Shown: positions 42,857-53,600, numbered from the stretch's first letter. The stretch is 64,000 bases of DNA from Streptomonospora mangrovi (GCF_027604915.1 NZ_JAJAQC010000013.1:1-64000); one strand, 5' to 3'. Notes: generated from the sequence alone by a model not told the origin. Made by a program: numbers and translations.

Positions 42857-43105
42857 CGGTTAAAGGGCTGTGGGCGCCGCTCACGCCTCCCGCAGCGCGC
42901 CCCCGATGGACGCCGCACCTGACATCAGCGGCGATGATGTGTTTCCGGGGGTGGGGAACGGGGCATTTCGGCCCTGGCAGGGTCGCATACCAGGACTTTG
43001 CCGCGAACCGACCAGACCAATACCGGCATCAACCGGGTCGGGACGTGGGCGGCAGGCTCGTGCTCCCGCTTTGCGAACGGACGCGCCGACGAACGGGAGA
43101 GGGAC

Positions 43106-43639
43106 GTGTCGAGGAACGTACTGCTGCCGCACGCTCCGTCGAGCGTGACCAGCGCACGTCGGCGCATGTGCTCCGACCTGCGCGCCTCGGGCATCGAGAC
43201 CGCCAAGATCGACGACGCCGCCATCGTCCTCAGCGAACTGCTGAGCAACGCCCTGCGCCACGCCGCGCCGCTGCCCGACCCCTTCCCGCCGGGGTGCGTG
43301 CAGGTCTGCTGGGAGGTCGGCGGCACGAACGCCGCGGCCGCCTGGCTGGAGGTCTCCGTCCGCGACGGCGGGGCCGAGACCCTGCCCCGGCTGGCCCGCC
43401 CCTCGCTGTCGGCCCTGGGCGGGCGCGGGCTGGGCATCGTGGAGCACCTCGCCGCCAAGTGGGGCACCGAGGTCGACGACACCGTCACCACTGTCTGGGC
43501 CGTCCTGGAGGTCGAGGGCGCCGCCCGCGCGGAGCGGGCCGCGCCGGCCGCCGCCGCGCCGGGCCTGCGCGCCGCCCCGGCCGCCGGCCCCGCGCGCGAC
43601 CGCGCGTGGAGCGCGCGCAGCCACGCCACCTGGGCGTGA
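43106..43639 (+). CDS. Anti-sigma factor-type HATPase (RsbW/SpoIIAB-like)
   Basis: 177 residues from the GTG at 43106; the frame is open to 42998, but GAGGGAC precedes the GTG. A HATPase_c-2 domain is clear: IVLSELLSNALRHA (N box), VSVRDGG (G1) and LGGRGLGIVEHLA (G2). The Ala/Arg-rich C-terminal tail of about 40 residues is low-complexity. It phosphorylates or binds anti-sigma antagonists in partner-switching networks. The STAS gene follows about 180 bp downstream and is a plausible partner. Confidence 0.88.
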   Translation: MSRNVLLPHAPSSVTSARRRMCSDLRASGIETAKIDDAAIVLSELLSNALRHAAPLPDPFPPGCVQVCWEVGGTNAAAAWLEVSVRDGGAETLPRLARPSLSALGGRGLGIVEHLAAKWGTEVDDTVTTVWAVLEVEGAARAERAAPAAAAPGLRAAPAAGPARDRAWSARSHATWA

Positions 43640-43822
43640 GGCCGCGCCCGGGGATCGGGCGCGCCGCCGCGCACCCCGCGCGATCCGCGCGATCCGTGCT
43701 TTTCGGGTAGGCCGCGGGTAGCTCGCGAACAGCCCGGATTCTTGGCCGCAGACCGTGACCGATGGAGCGAAACGCCGTCGGCGATGTGGCCACCACTCCT
43801 GGTGGGCGCTACAGTCTCGACT

Positions 43823-44179
43823 GTGGAGTTGAAGATCTCAAGTCAGTCTCAGGGCGATTGCGCAGTGGTCACCGTGCGCGGCGAGATTGACCTCTATACG
43901 GCACCGCAACTACAAAGCGGGCTGCTGAACGCGCTGGAGGACGGCGCCCGGCGGCTGGTCGTCGACATGTCGGGCGTGGAGTTCTGCGACTCCACCGGTA
44001 TGAGCGTGCTGCTGTCGGCGCTGAAGCGCGCCCGCGAGCACAAGGGCACCCTGGAACTCGTCGCCCCCAAGCCGGCGGTGCGCAAGATCCTCGAGGTCAC
44101 CGGCCTCGCCTCGGTCTTCACCATCCAGGACTCCCTCGACGCCCTCCCCCTGGCGGCCGGTTCCGGTTCCACCGCATAG
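43823..44179 (+). CDS. Anti-sigma factor antagonist (STAS domain)
   Basis: 118 residues from the GTG at 43823 (VELKISSQSQGD). One STAS domain, with the phosphoacceptor Ser in CDSTGMSVLLSA at about residue 56. Dephosphorylated antagonists sequester the anti-sigma kinase. The ATP-binding protein at 43106 is the likely partner. The glycosyltransferase gene follows 10 bp downstream, so the two share a transcript. Confidence 0.92.
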   Translation: MELKISSQSQGDCAVVTVRGEIDLYTAPQLQSGLLNALEDGARRLVVDMSGVEFCDSTGMSVLLSALKRAREHKGTLELVAPKPAVRKILEVTGLASVFTIQDSLDALPLAAGSGSTA

Positions 44180-44189
44180 GCGGCTTTCG

Positions 44190-45047
44190 ATGACCGATTA
44201 CCCGGGTCCCGGCGGGGTCGCGGTCATCATCCCCGCCAAGGACGAGTCCAGGCGCATCGGCGCCACCGTGCGCGCGGCCGGGCGCCTGCCCGGAGTGGAC
44301 CTCGTGGTGGTCGTGGACGACGGCTCCCGCGACCGCACCGCCGCCGTCGCGGCGGCGGCCGGGGCCCGCGTCCTGCGCCACTCCCGCAACCGCGGCAAGG
44401 GCGCGGCCATGGACACCGGCGCCGAGGGCGTGCGCCTCATCGAGCAGTGCGCCTCCGGCGCCGCCCGCCCCCCGCGCCACCTCCTGTTCCTCGACGCCGA
44501 CCTCGGCGACACCGCCGCCGAAGCCGCGCCCCTCGTCGACCCCGTGCGCGCCGGCGACGCCGACATGACCATCGCGCTGTTCCCCGCCACGCGCATGCGG
44601 CTGGGCGGCCACGGGTTCGTCGTGCGGCTGGCCCGCGAGGGCATCCGCCGCGCCACCGGCTGGGAGCCCGAGCAGCCGCTGAACGGCCAGCGCTGCCTGA
44701 CGCGGGCGGCGTTCGAGGCCGCCCGCCCGCTCGCCGCCGGGTTCGGGGTGGAGACCGGCCTGACCATCGACGTGCTGCGCCGGGGGCTGCGGGTGGTGGA
44801 GGTGGAGGTGCCGCTGGCGCACCGGCCCACCGGCACCGACCTGCGCGCACAGGCCCACCGCGCGCGGCAGTTCGCCGACGTGGGGCGGGCGCTGGCCGAG
44901 CGCGAACTGGGGCCGGCCCTGGAGCGCGGCGCCCGCCGGGTGTCGGAGGGGGCGCGCGCCGCGGCGGTGGCCGCCTCGCGAAACTTCGCCCGGCATGGCG
45001 CCGGTTTCCCGAAACGCGGAGAGTATCGTTCCCGTGACGCATCGTAG
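44190..45047 (+). CDS. Family 2-type glycosyltransferase (GT-A fold)
   Basis: 285 residues. The N-terminal GT-A core has VAVIIPAKDESRRI, VVVVDDGSRDRT and the metal-binding FLDADLGD. The arrangement and length recall glucosyl-3-phosphoglycerate synthase / GT81-like enzymes, but the residues that would settle that are not clear. It is soluble with no membrane helices. It lies 10 bp after the STAS gene and 17 bp before the DUF4446 gene. Substrate unknown. Confidence 0.83.
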   Translation: MTDYPGPGGVAVIIPAKDESRRIGATVRAAGRLPGVDLVVVVDDGSRDRTAAVAAAAGARVLRHSRNRGKGAAMDTGAEGVRLIEQCASGAARPPRHLLFLDADLGDTAAEAAPLVDPVRAGDADMTIALFPATRMRLGGHGFVVRLAREGIRRATGWEPEQPLNGQRCLTRAAFEAARPLAAGFGVETGLTIDVLRRGLRVVEVEVPLAHRPTGTDLRAQAHRARQFADVGRALAERELGPALERGARRVSEGARAAAVAASRNFARHGAGFPKRGEYRSRDAS

Positions 45048-45063
45048 CCGTTAGGCTCGCGGT

Positions 45064-45696
45064 GTGGTTACTACCTTGACTACGTCTCTGGTCGTTGTCG
45101 GCGTGCTGGCCGGACTGGGCGGTCTGGCGGTCGGCACCTTCGCGTACCTGACCGCGCGCTCCTCGATCGAGGACTGCCGCGCCATGATCGAGCGCCTGCT
45201 GCCCGACGGCAGCGGGGTCGACTCCCGCGCGCTGCGCGACGTCGCCGTGGTGCGCTACGACGCCCTTGAGGAGATGTCGGGCGCCCGCTCGTTCTCCCTC
45301 GCCCTGCTCAACGCGGTGGGCGACGGCGTCGTGGTGACCTCGATCAACGGGCGCACCGAGTCCCGCACCTACGCCAAGGCCGTCGAGAAGGGCCGCGCCC
45401 TGGAGGCGCTGTCGCCCGAGGAGTACCGCGCCATGCGCGCGGCCCGCCTGGGCCAGGCGCCCAGCGAGGTCGCCGGCGAGGACGCCCCGGCGGCGGCCAC
45501 CGCGCCGCGGAAGGTGCCGGGGGCGCGCGTCCCCCAGCCCGCGCCGGCCGAACCCGCCGGACCCGCGGCCGGCCCCGCGGCGCCGCCGGCGCCCGATGCC
45601 CCGCCCGAACCCGCTGCTGACCAGCCGGCGGTGCGCACCCTGGGCGCCGCCCCGGGCAAGGCGCCGCTGCGCGGGGCGCAGGGGGCCGCCAACTAG
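45064..45696 (+). CDS. DUF4446 family membrane protein
   Basis: 210 residues from a GTG. One transmembrane helix lies at residues about 8-30 (LVVVGVLAGLGGLAVGTFAY). The cytosolic DUF4446 domain at about 45-125 has VAVVRYDALEEMSGARSFSL, then ALLNAVGDGVVVTSINGR. A long Pro/Ala-rich tail follows. In many Gram-positives this family lies near oriC next to parB/spo0J genes. Its function is unknown. Confidence 0.85.
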   Translation: MVTTLTTSLVVVGVLAGLGGLAVGTFAYLTARSSIEDCRAMIERLLPDGSGVDSRALRDVAVVRYDALEEMSGARSFSLALLNAVGDGVVVTSINGRTESRTYAKAVEKGRALEALSPEEYRAMRAARLGQAPSEVAGEDAPAAATAPRKVPGARVPQPAPAEPAGPAAGPAAPPAPDAPPEPAADQPAVRTLGAAPGKAPLRGAQGAAN

Positions 45697-45906
45697 CGGG
45701 CGGGCGCGCACCGCCGAGCACCGCCGAGCACCGCGCGCCCGCGCGGGCGGCCCCGCCGCCGGCCCGGTGGTCCTCGGGCGGGCCACCCGGCGCCGGCCCT
45801 CGGAGCGCGCCGCGCCCGGCGCGCCACCCGGCGCCGGCGACCCGGTGCGGCCCGGGTCGTCCCATGTCACGGCCGCACCACCGCTCCCGGGTATAACCTG
45901 GCGGAT

Positions 45907-46848
45907 ATGCGCTATGCCTATCTCGGCCCCGAGGGCACGTTCACCGAGGCCGCCCTGCGCGCGCTCATGCCCGACGCGCCCGAGGCCGACCTCGTGGCCT
46001 ACCCCGGGGTCGACTCCGTGTTCGCGGCCATCCGCCGCGGCGAGGTCTCCGGCGGTGTCGTGCCGCTGGAGAACTCCCTGGAGGGCGGCGTCAGCGCCAC
46101 CATGGCCGAGCTGATCAACGGCGACCCGCTGCTGATCGCCGCCGAGACCGCGATCCCGGTGCGGTTCACCCTCTTCGCCCGCGAGGGCACCTCCCTGGCC
46201 GACGTCAAGCGGGTGGCCACCCACCCCCACGCCCACGCCCAGTGCCGGGGCTGGCTGGCGCGCCACCTGCCCGACGCCGAGGTCTGCACCGTCTCCTCCA
46301 CCGCCGCCGCCGCCCAGGCGGTGGCCGAACCCGGCGCGCCCTACGACGCCGCCGTCTGCGCGCGGGTGGCCGGCGAGCGCTACCGGCTGCACGCCCTCGC
46401 CGAGGACATCGGCGACCGCTCCGACACCGCCACCCGGTTCATCCAGCTCGTGCGCCCCCGGCCGCTGCCCGAGCCCACCGGCGCCGACCGCACATCGCTC
46501 GTGGCGTTCCTGGCCGACGACCACCCCGGCGCGCTGATCGAGCTGCTCCAGCAGTTCGCCGTGCGCGGGGTCAACCTCACCCGCCTGGAGTCCCGCCCCA
46601 CCGGCGACGGCCTGGGCCGCTACTGCTTCTGCCTCGACGCCGACGGCCACGTCGCCGACCCCGCCGTGGGCGAGGCGCTGATGGGCCTGCGCCGCATCTG
46701 CAAGGAGGTCCGCTTCCTCGGCAGCTACCCGCGGGCCGACCTCGGCACCGAGCTGAGCCCGTTCCTGCCCGCGCGCGGCACCACCAGCGCCGACTTCTAC
46801 GAGGCCGAGCGCTGGCTGGCCCGCGTCCGCGCGGGCGAACCCGGCTGA
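45907..46848 (+). CDS. pheA: Prephenate dehydratase
   Basis: 313 residues. The prephenate dehydratase domain is at about 1-185 (YLGPEGTFTEAAL, TATRFIQL with the catalytic Thr-Arg-Phe). A C-terminal ACT domain at about 195-275 has the Phe-binding ESRP motif (TRLESRPTGDGLGRY). It converts prephenate to phenylpyruvate in phenylalanine synthesis and is feedback-inhibited by Phe through the ACT domain. serS follows about 500 bp downstream, as in other actinobacteria. Confidence 0.96.
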   Translation: MRYAYLGPEGTFTEAALRALMPDAPEADLVAYPGVDSVFAAIRRGEVSGGVVPLENSLEGGVSATMAELINGDPLLIAAETAIPVRFTLFAREGTSLADVKRVATHPHAHAQCRGWLARHLPDAEVCTVSSTAAAAQAVAEPGAPYDAAVCARVAGERYRLHALAEDIGDRSDTATRFIQLVRPRPLPEPTGADRTSLVAFLADDHPGALIELLQQFAVRGVNLTRLESRPTGDGLGRYCFCLDADGHVADPAVGEALMGLRRICKEVRFLGSYPRADLGTELSPFLPARGTTSADFYEAERWLARVRAGEPG

Positions 46849-46858
46849 GCCCGGGCCG

Positions 46859-47146
46859 CTACCCCGGCGCCGCGCCGCCGGCCGCCCGGCCCCGCTCCAA
46901 GGCGTTGGCCAGTTCGCGGCGCAGCGCCCGCTCCAGCGCCACGTCGTCGGGGCACACGTAGACCACCTGCTCCAGCGCGGCCAGGATCTCGGCCGCCGTC
47001 ATGGCGCCGAGCGCCTTCATCGGCCAGGGCAGCGCCGCGGCGGCCGGCGCCGCCGCGCGGGCGGCGGTGCGCACGGCGTGCCCAGCGGCCGCGGGGGTCA
47101 CGGTGGGCACAGTGCGTACGGGGGGCACAGTGTTCGCAGTGGTCAC
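46859..47146 (-). CDS. Small Ala-rich protein, unknown function
   Basis: 95 residues from a GTG at 47146 (VTTANTVPPVRTVPTVTPAA). A disordered Ala/Pro/Val N-terminal half is followed by a helical C-terminal half (MTAAEILAALEQVVYVCPDD). No known domain. It lies between pheA and serS on the opposite strand, convergent to pheA by 10 bp. The C-terminal helix pattern suggests a small regulatory or subunit protein. Confidence 0.6.
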   Translation of the reverse strand: MTTANTVPPVRTVPTVTPAAAGHAVRTAARAAAPAAAALPWPMKALGAMTAAEILAALEQVVYVCPDDVALERALRRELANALERGRAAGGAAPG

Positions 47147-47342
47147 GCTCTCCCACTCCCTGCCTTCGTCGTGAGGGCGCCGGGCGCCGCGGACCGCGCC
47201 CGCCGCGGCGCCCGCCGGTGGTGACACGGCGCCGCGGCCCGGTCATGACGCGAAACCGCGGAGGTTTTTCCGCGCCGGGTGCGCGGCGCGACGGCTGGGG
47301 AAAGCGGATGTCGGTGCGCGCGAACCCCGGTAGCCTGCAACC

Positions 47343-48608
47343 GTGATCGACCTTCGTGCTCTCCGAGACTCACCCGACCGCCTGCGTGCCTCGCAGCGCG
47401 TCCGCGGCGAAGACGACGCCGTCGTGGACCGCCTGCTCGACCTCGACTCCCGGCACCGCGCCGCCCTCACCCGCTTCGAGGGCCTGCGCGCCGAGCAGAA
47501 GAGCGTCGGCAAGTCGGTGTCCGCCGCCGCACCCGAGGAGCGCGAGTCCCTGCTGTCCCGCGCCAAGGAGCTGGCCGCCGAGGTCAAGCGGGCCGAGGCC
47601 GAGGCCGGCGAGCTGTCGGCCGACCTCGACCGCCTGCTGCGCGAGGTCCCCAACATCGTCGAGGACGACACCCCGGTCGGCGGGGTGGACGACTTCGTCG
47701 TGGTCGAGGAGGTCGGCACCCCCCGCGAGTTCGACTTCACCCCGCGCGACCACCTGGAACTCGGCGAACTCCTCGGCGCCATCGACACCGACCGCGGCGC
47801 CAAGGTCTCGGGCGCGCGGTTCTACTTCCTCACCGGGGTCGGCGCCCAGCTCGAACTCGGCCTGCTCAACATGGCCATGCAGCAGGCCGCGGCCAACGGC
47901 TTCACCCCGATGATCCCGCCGGTGCTGGTCAAGCCCGAGACCATGGAGGGCACCGGGTTCCTCGGCGCCCACGCCGACGAGGTCTACCGCCTGGAGGCCG
48001 ACGACCTCTACCTGGTGGGCACCTCCGAGGTCCCCCTGGCCGGCTACCACGCCGGCGAGATCCTGGCCGCCGAATCCCTGCCCACCCGCTACATCGGGTG
48101 GTCGCCGTGCTTCCGCCGCGAGGCCGGGTCCTACGGCAAGGACACCCGGGGCATCATCCGCGTGCACCAGTTCAACAAGGTCGAGATGTTCGTCTACGCC
48201 CATCCCGACCACGCCCACGAGGAGCACCTGCGGCTGCTCGCCTGGGAGCGCGAGATGCTCGACAAGCTCGAACTCCCCTACCGGGTGGTCGACATCGCCG
48301 GCGGCGACCTCGGCGCCAGCGCCGCGCGCAAGTACGACTGCGAGGCGTGGGTGCCCACCCAGGGCCGCTACCGCGAGCTGACCTCCACCTCCAACTGCAC
48401 CGACTTCCAGGCGCGCCGGCTCAACATCCGCTTCCGCGACGACTCCGGCAAGCCCCGCCACGCCGCCACGCTCAACGGCACGCTGGCCACCACCCGGTGG
48501 ATCGTCGCCCTGCTGGAGAACCACCAGCGCGCCGACGGCTCGGTCGTGCTGCCCGAGGCGCTGCGCCCCTTCGTCGGCCGCGACGTCCTCGAACCCGTCA
48601 AGAAGTAG
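47343..48608 (+). CDS. serS: Seryl-tRNA synthetase
   Basis: 421 residues from a GTG. An N-terminal tRNA-binding coiled coil lies at about 25-105. The class II core has motif 2 ([15 protein letters not shown]) and motif 3 ([16 protein letters not shown]), with [13 protein letters not shown] near the Ser pocket. Normal length. It charges tRNA-Ser in the cytoplasm. The 3' end is followed by a 42-bp duplication of the stop region around G/C runs (see 48594-48742). The coding frame itself is intact. Confidence 0.97.
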   Translation: MIDLRALRDSPDRLRASQRVRGEDDAVVDRLLDLDSRHRAALTRFEGLRAEQKSVGKSVSAAAPEERESLLSRAKELAAEVKRAEAEAGELSADLDRLLREVPNIVEDDTPVGGVDDFVVVEEVGTPREFDFTPRDHLELGELLGAIDTDRGAKVSGARFYFLTGVGAQLELGLLNMAMQQAAANGFTPMIPPVLVKPETMEGTGFLGAHADEVYRLEADDLYLVGTSEVPLAGYHAGEILAAESLPTRYIGWSPCFRREAGSYGKDTRGIIRVHQFNKVEMFVYAHPDHAHEEHLRLLAWEREMLDKLELPYRVVDIAGGDLGASAARKYDCEAWVPTQGRYRELTSTSNCTDFQARRLNIRFRDDSGKPRHAATLNGTLATTRWIVALLENHQRADGSVVLPEALRPFVGRDVLEPVKK

Positions 48609-48742
48609 GCCCGGCCGCGTGCGGGCCGCGCGGCGGGGGGGGGGGGGGGGGCCCCCCCCCCCCCCCCCCCCCCACGCAGGGGGCCCCCCCCCCCCGCCCC
48701 CCCGTCAAGAAGTAGGCCCGGCCGCGTGCGGGCCGCGCGGCG
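48594..48742. repeat. 42-bp exact direct repeat of the serS 3' end around a G/C homopolymer tract
   Basis: Bases 48594-48635 (last serS codons, stop and following hairpin) recur exactly at 48701-48742. The 65 bp between are long G and C runs. This looks like an assembly or sequencing artefact at a strong hairpin, or a recent tandem duplication. It does not alter the protein. Confidence 0.8.
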
Positions 48743-48768
48743 CGGCGGGGCGTGCGCCCCGCCGCGCC
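48739..48768. terminator. Hairpin terminator between serS and the proteasome activator gene
   Basis: A perfect 14-bp stem (48739-48752 with 48755-48768) and a 2-nt loop. It lies between convergent genes and probably serves both. Confidence 0.65.
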
Positions 48769-48775
48769 CGGCTCC

Positions 48776-49303
48776 CTACAGGTAGGGGCCCGACCCGCCG
48801 CGGCCCTCCTGCTCCTGGGCGGCCACCATGCCGGCCGGCAGCGCCTTGCGCATGTTCTCCAGTTGAGCGCGGGCGGCCATCTGCTGGGCGAACAGGGTGG
48901 TCTGGATCCCGTGGAACAGCCCCTCCAGCCAGCCCACCAACTGCGCCTGGGCGATCCGCAGCTCGGCGTCGCTGGGGGTGCCGTCCTCGGTGAACGGCAG
49001 GGTCAGCCGCTCCAGCTCCTCCACCAGCTCCGGCGCCAGGCCGTCCTCCAGTTCCTTGATGGAGTTGGTGTGGATCTCGCGCAGCCGCACCCGGCTGGCC
49101 TCGTCCAGCGGCGCGGCCTTCACCTCGTCCAGGAGCTGGCGGATCATGCTGCCGATCCGCATGACCTTGGCCGGCTGCTCGACCATCTCGTTGAGCGGCC
49201 GCTGGCCCGGCCCGTCCTCGCCCTGGGAGTCGTCGGCGCCCGGGGCGCCGCCCGCGCCCACGACGAGCACCTGCGGCTGCTGTTCCTCGTTGAAGTCGTT
49301 CAT
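48776..49303 (-). CDS. bpa: Bacterial proteasome activator Bpa
   Basis: 175 residues. The helical core at about 45-155 (PAKVMRIGSMIRQLLDEVKA) forms the four-helix-bundle subunit of the dodecameric ring. The C-terminus ends GPYL, close to the GQYL tail that docks into the 20S proteasome and opens its gate. It activates ATP-independent degradation. Position near serS/pheA is a common actinobacterial arrangement. The Gln-to-Pro change in the docking tail is noted. Confidence 0.9.
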   Translation of the reverse strand: MNDFNEEQQPQVLVVGAGGAPGADDSQGEDGPGQRPLNEMVEQPAKVMRIGSMIRQLLDEVKAAPLDEASRVRLREIHTNSIKELEDGLAPELVEELERLTLPFTEDGTPSDAELRIAQAQLVGWLEGLFHGIQTTLFAQQMAARAQLENMRKALPAGMVAAQEQEGRGGSGPYL

Positions 49304-49383
49304 GAGTCCTCACCTTGCGGCGTGATGTTCGGGGGACCGTCCCCGCGGGCGGGGGCGCACCGGAGGTCCCGGCGGTCCGGCGG

Positions 49384-50367
49384 TCAGCGGGTCAGCACGA
49401 TCTTGCCGACGTGCGCGCTGGACTCCATGATGCGGTGCGCCTCTGCGGCGCGCGGCAGCGGCAGCGTCTGATCCACGATAGGCCGGATCGTGCCCGCCGC
49501 GACCAGCGGCCACACGTGCTCGACCACGCCCGCCGCGATCTCCGCCTTCTCCGCGGCCGGGCGCGAGCGCAGCGTGGTGGCGTGCACCGACAGGCGCTTG
49601 ACCAGCATCCGGCCGAGGTCGAGTTCGGCCGAGCGCCCGCCCATCAGCCCGATGACGGTGAGCCGGCCGTTGACGGCCAGGGAGCGCACGTTCTGCTCCA
49701 GGTAGGAGCCGCCCATGATGTCGAGGATGACGTCGGCGCCGGCGCCGCCCGTCTCCTCCTTCACCCGCGCGGCGAAGTCCTCCTCGCGGTAGTTGATCCC
49801 GACGTCGGCGCCGAGTTCGCGGCAGCGCGCGAGCTTGTCGGCGCTGCCGGCGGTGGTGATGACGCGGGCGCCGCGCGCGTGGGCGAGCTGGATCGCGAAG
49901 GTGCCGATCCCGCTGCCGCCGCCGTGGACCAGCAGGGTCTCGCCCTCGCGCAGGTTGCCGATCATGAACACGTTGGACCACACCGTGCACGCGACCTCGG
50001 GCAGCGCCGCCGCCGACACCAGGTCCACGCCCTCGGGCACGGGCAGCAGTTGGCCCACCGGCACGGCGACGCGCTCGGCGTAGCCGCCGCCGGCGAGCAG
50101 CGCGCAGACGGGGTCGCCCACCGACCAGCCGGAGCCGGCGGTGTCGGGCCCCAGTTCGGCGATGTGTCCCGAGCACTCCAGCCCCGGGTACTCCGGCGCT
50201 CCGGGCGGCGGCGGGTAGTTGCCTTGGCGCTGGTTGACGTCGGCCCTGTTGACGGCGGTCGCGGTGACCTCGACGACGGCCTCGCCGGGGCCGGGCACCG
50301 GGTCGGGGACCTCGGACCAGGTGAGGACGTCGGGGGCGCCGGGTTCGCTGATGACGATCGCGTGCAT
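49384..50367 (-). CDS. NAD(P)H:quinone oxidoreductase (medium-chain, zeta-crystallin-like)
   Basis: 327 residues. GroES-like N-terminal domain (GPGEAVVEVTATAVNRADVN then QRQGNYPPP) and Rossmann domain with LLVHGGGSGIGTFAIQLA. There are no structural zinc Cys residues, which fits the quinone-oxidoreductase branch. It uses NADPH to reduce quinones or alkenals in the cytoplasm. Monocistronic. Confidence 0.92.
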   Translation of the reverse strand: MHAIVISEPGAPDVLTWSEVPDPVPGPGEAVVEVTATAVNRADVNQRQGNYPPPPGAPEYPGLECSGHIAELGPDTAGSGWSVGDPVCALLAGGGYAERVAVPVGQLLPVPEGVDLVSAAALPEVACTVWSNVFMIGNLREGETLLVHGGGSGIGTFAIQLAHARGARVITTAGSADKLARCRELGADVGINYREEDFAARVKEETGGAGADVILDIMGGSYLEQNVRSLAVNGRLTVIGLMGGRSAELDLGRMLVKRLSVHATTLRSRPAAEKAEIAAGVVEHVWPLVAAGTIRPIVDQTLPLPRAAEAHRIMESSAHVGKIVLTR

Positions 50368-50614
50368 GCCTGCACGCTACCCACCCCGCCCCCGCCCCGA
50401 CCGTGCCGCCCGGGGCGGGCCGGCGCCGGGCACGCGGCGCTCTCCGGCGGTGAGCCGGTTTTGGCGCCGGTTCATATCTTTGTTGACGGAGGGGAGAATA
50501 ATCGTGAGTCCGGGTCTGGTCTGCCGGTTCCCCCAGGGAGCAGATCAGGCGGCAGCGATCGGACATCGATCGGACATCGCGCACCTGAGCAAGCGTCTCT
50601 TGAGGAGAACCGCG

Positions 50615-53600
50615 TTGGCACACCGAGAGCACGACGGTTCGGAGCATGCCGGCACGCGTGCGTGGGACAGGGGGCACGACCAGGGCGCCGAGCGCGACCC
50701 TCGGCACGTCGCGGAGCCGGATCCCTCTCCGGCCGACCAGTGGTTCGGCGAAGCCGCCCTCCCCCCGCCGCCGCCCTACGCCATCGACGAAGGCGCCGTC
50801 CCCCCGCCGCCCTACGCCGTCGAGGGCGCGGGAGCGTTCGACGGCCCGCAGGCTCCGCGGCCGCACGACCCCCACGGCCGGCAGCAGCCCCCGCCGCCCG
50901 CGCCCGAGCCCTACGGCTGCGGGCCCTCGGCCGAGCAGCAGGGGACGCCGCCCGGCTACGACCCCCGCACCGGCTACCCCCCGGCCCCGGTGCCCGAGCA
51001 GCCCGGGTACGGCCCTCCGGCCGACCCGCCGCCCGCCGAACCCCCCGCCCCCCACGGGCGCGAGGGCTTCGGCTGGCACCAGCCGCCGGCCGCGCACCCC
51101 GGCGACCCCCGGCCGCCCGAGCCGCCGGCCCCGCCGCGCCCGATCGCCCCCGAGCGGCAGGCGCCGCCCGTGGCGTTCAACGGCCGCCCCATGCGGCCCG
51201 CCTCGCCCGGCCCGGTGCCGGGCACGCCCACCACCGGCCGCCCCTTCACGCCCGCCGCCGGCGCCCCGCCCGAGGCGCCGCAGCACCCGCAGGCCGGCAG
51301 CGACCCGGTCGCCGTCCCGCTCCCGCCGCCGCCGGCCGCCGAGCCGCCCTCGGTCGCCGAGCCGGAGCCGCCCGCGCCGGCGCTGGGCGGCGAGTCCGTC
51401 CACGGCACCGGCGCGCCGCACGAGGACCCCCGCCCGCCGGCGGACGGCGCCGACGACTCCACCCTGCTGCTCGGCGACGCGGAGGCGGACCGCCCGGCCG
51501 CCGACCCCGGCCCGCCCGCCGAGGGGGCGTGGCAGCCGCCCGCCGCCGAATGGGCGACTCCGGCGCCCGAGGACTCCGCCCGCGCGGGCGTGGACCCCGC
51601 CCCGGCCGCCGAACCCGCCGACCGCGGCCGGCCCGCCGAACCCGCCGAACCCGCCGATCCGGGCGCGGCCGAGTACACGGTGCCGTGGACCCCGCCCGAG
51701 GAGAGCGGCCGGCCCGCCGACACCGCAGCCGACGCGCCGGCCGCCGAGAGCGCGCCCGCGCCCTCCGCCGGCGAGGCCGCCCCGCCGCCCCCCGCCACGG
51801 CGTGGGAGCCGCCGGGCGGAGGCGCCGAGCCCTTCAGCGCGCCCGAGCCGCCCGCCGCGCCCAGCGGCCCCCGGCTCAACGGCCTGCACCACACCTCCGG
51901 CCCCGGCCGCCCCGGCCCGCTATCGGGGTGGGAGCCGCCCGAGCGGCTCCCGGAGCACGCCGACGCGGCCGGCCCCTCCGGCGACGACGGCCCGGCGTGG
52001 ACCTCCGCCGAACCCGTCGGCCCCCCGCCCGAGGACGACCCGCCCGCCGCCGGCCCGGCCCCGGCCGTGGGCGACGGCCCCGGCCGACCGCCGCGCGTGC
52101 GCTCCACCGAGCCGCCCGCCGCCGAGGCCGCCCCCGCCCGGCCGCCCGAGGAGGTCCCCGAACCCGAGCAACTGCCGCCGCTGCCGCCGAGTGCCGCCCG
52201 GCCCGGCGCGGCCGCGCCGCCTCCGCCCGACCCCGGCCCGCCGGCCTGGGCTCCGCCTCCGACCGCGCACACCGGTCCGCAGGCCGCCCCGCCCGCACCC
52301 GGCCCCGCGTCCGACGGCGGCACCCCGCCGCCGCCCGAGGCGTGGTCGCCCGACTCCGGGTACGCCGTGCCCGAGCCGCCCGACCCGCGCGGGAGCGCAC
52401 CGGTGCCGCCCCCGCCGTCGGAGTGGGGCGCCGACCCCGCCGCGCGGCGCCCGGCCACCGGGCCGCAGACCGGCGGCGCGCCGGCCTACGGCCCGCCCAC
52501 CGGCGCCAACCCCGCCTACGACCCCTACCGGGGTCCGGGCGCGGGCGCCCCGGCCTACGGGCCTCCGGCGGGCCGGCCGCACACCGGTCCCGCCGCGCGC
52601 CCCGCCACCGGCCCCCACCCCGCCCCCCAGCAGCCGTTCCAGTACCACGCCCACCTGGCCGGCGACGCCGCGCACGGCGCCGAGCCCGGGCAGGCCGGGC
52701 GGCCCGAGACCGCTGACGACCTGCGGGCCGAGACCCTGGTCGGCGACCGGCGGCGCGGGCCCAGTTCGGGCTGGCGCAAGATGCTGCACACGGCGACGTT
52801 CGGCCTGGTCGACGTGGGGGAGTCGGCGGCAGAGCAGCGCCGCGCCGAGCTGACCGCGCGCGCCCGCACCCACGTGGCCGGCGGCCACCACCGCGTGGCC
52901 GTGCTCAGCCTCAAGGGCGGGGTCGGCAAGACCACCACGACCGTGGGCCTGGGCTCCACGCTGGCCTCGCTGCGCGGCGACCGCGTGCTGGCCGTGGACG
53001 CCAACCCCGACCGGGGAACCCTGTCGGACAAGGTCCGGCTGGAGACCGCGGCCACCATCCGCGACCTGCTCAACGAGAAGGACTCCATCACCCGCTACGC
53101 CGACATCCGGGGGTTCACCTCCCAGGCGGTCAGCCGGCTGGAGATCCTCGCCTCCGACCGCGACCCGGCGGTCTCCGAGGCGTTCAGCGAGCAGGACTAC
53201 CGCGAGGTCTCCTGGCTGCTGGAGCACTACTACTCCATCTGCCTCACCGACTGCGGCACCGGGCTGCTGCACTCGGCCATGCGCGGGGTGCTGGGCCTGG
53301 CCGACCAGGTGGTGCTGGTCAGCTCCGCCTCGGTCGACGGCGCGCGCAGCGCCAGCGCCACCCTGGACTGGCTGGAGGCCCACCAGTACGGCTCGCTGGT
53401 GCGCGGCGCGGTGGTGGTGCTGTCGATGGTGCGCACCGGAAAGAGCGCGGTCGACCTCGACCGGCTGGAGCAGCACTTCGCCAGCCGCTGCCGCGCGGTG
53501 GTGCGGGTGCCCTGGGACGCCCACCTGGAGGAGGGCGCCGAGATCGACCTGGACCGGCTGGCCCCGGCCACCCGCGACGCCTACCTCCAGTTGGCGGCGA

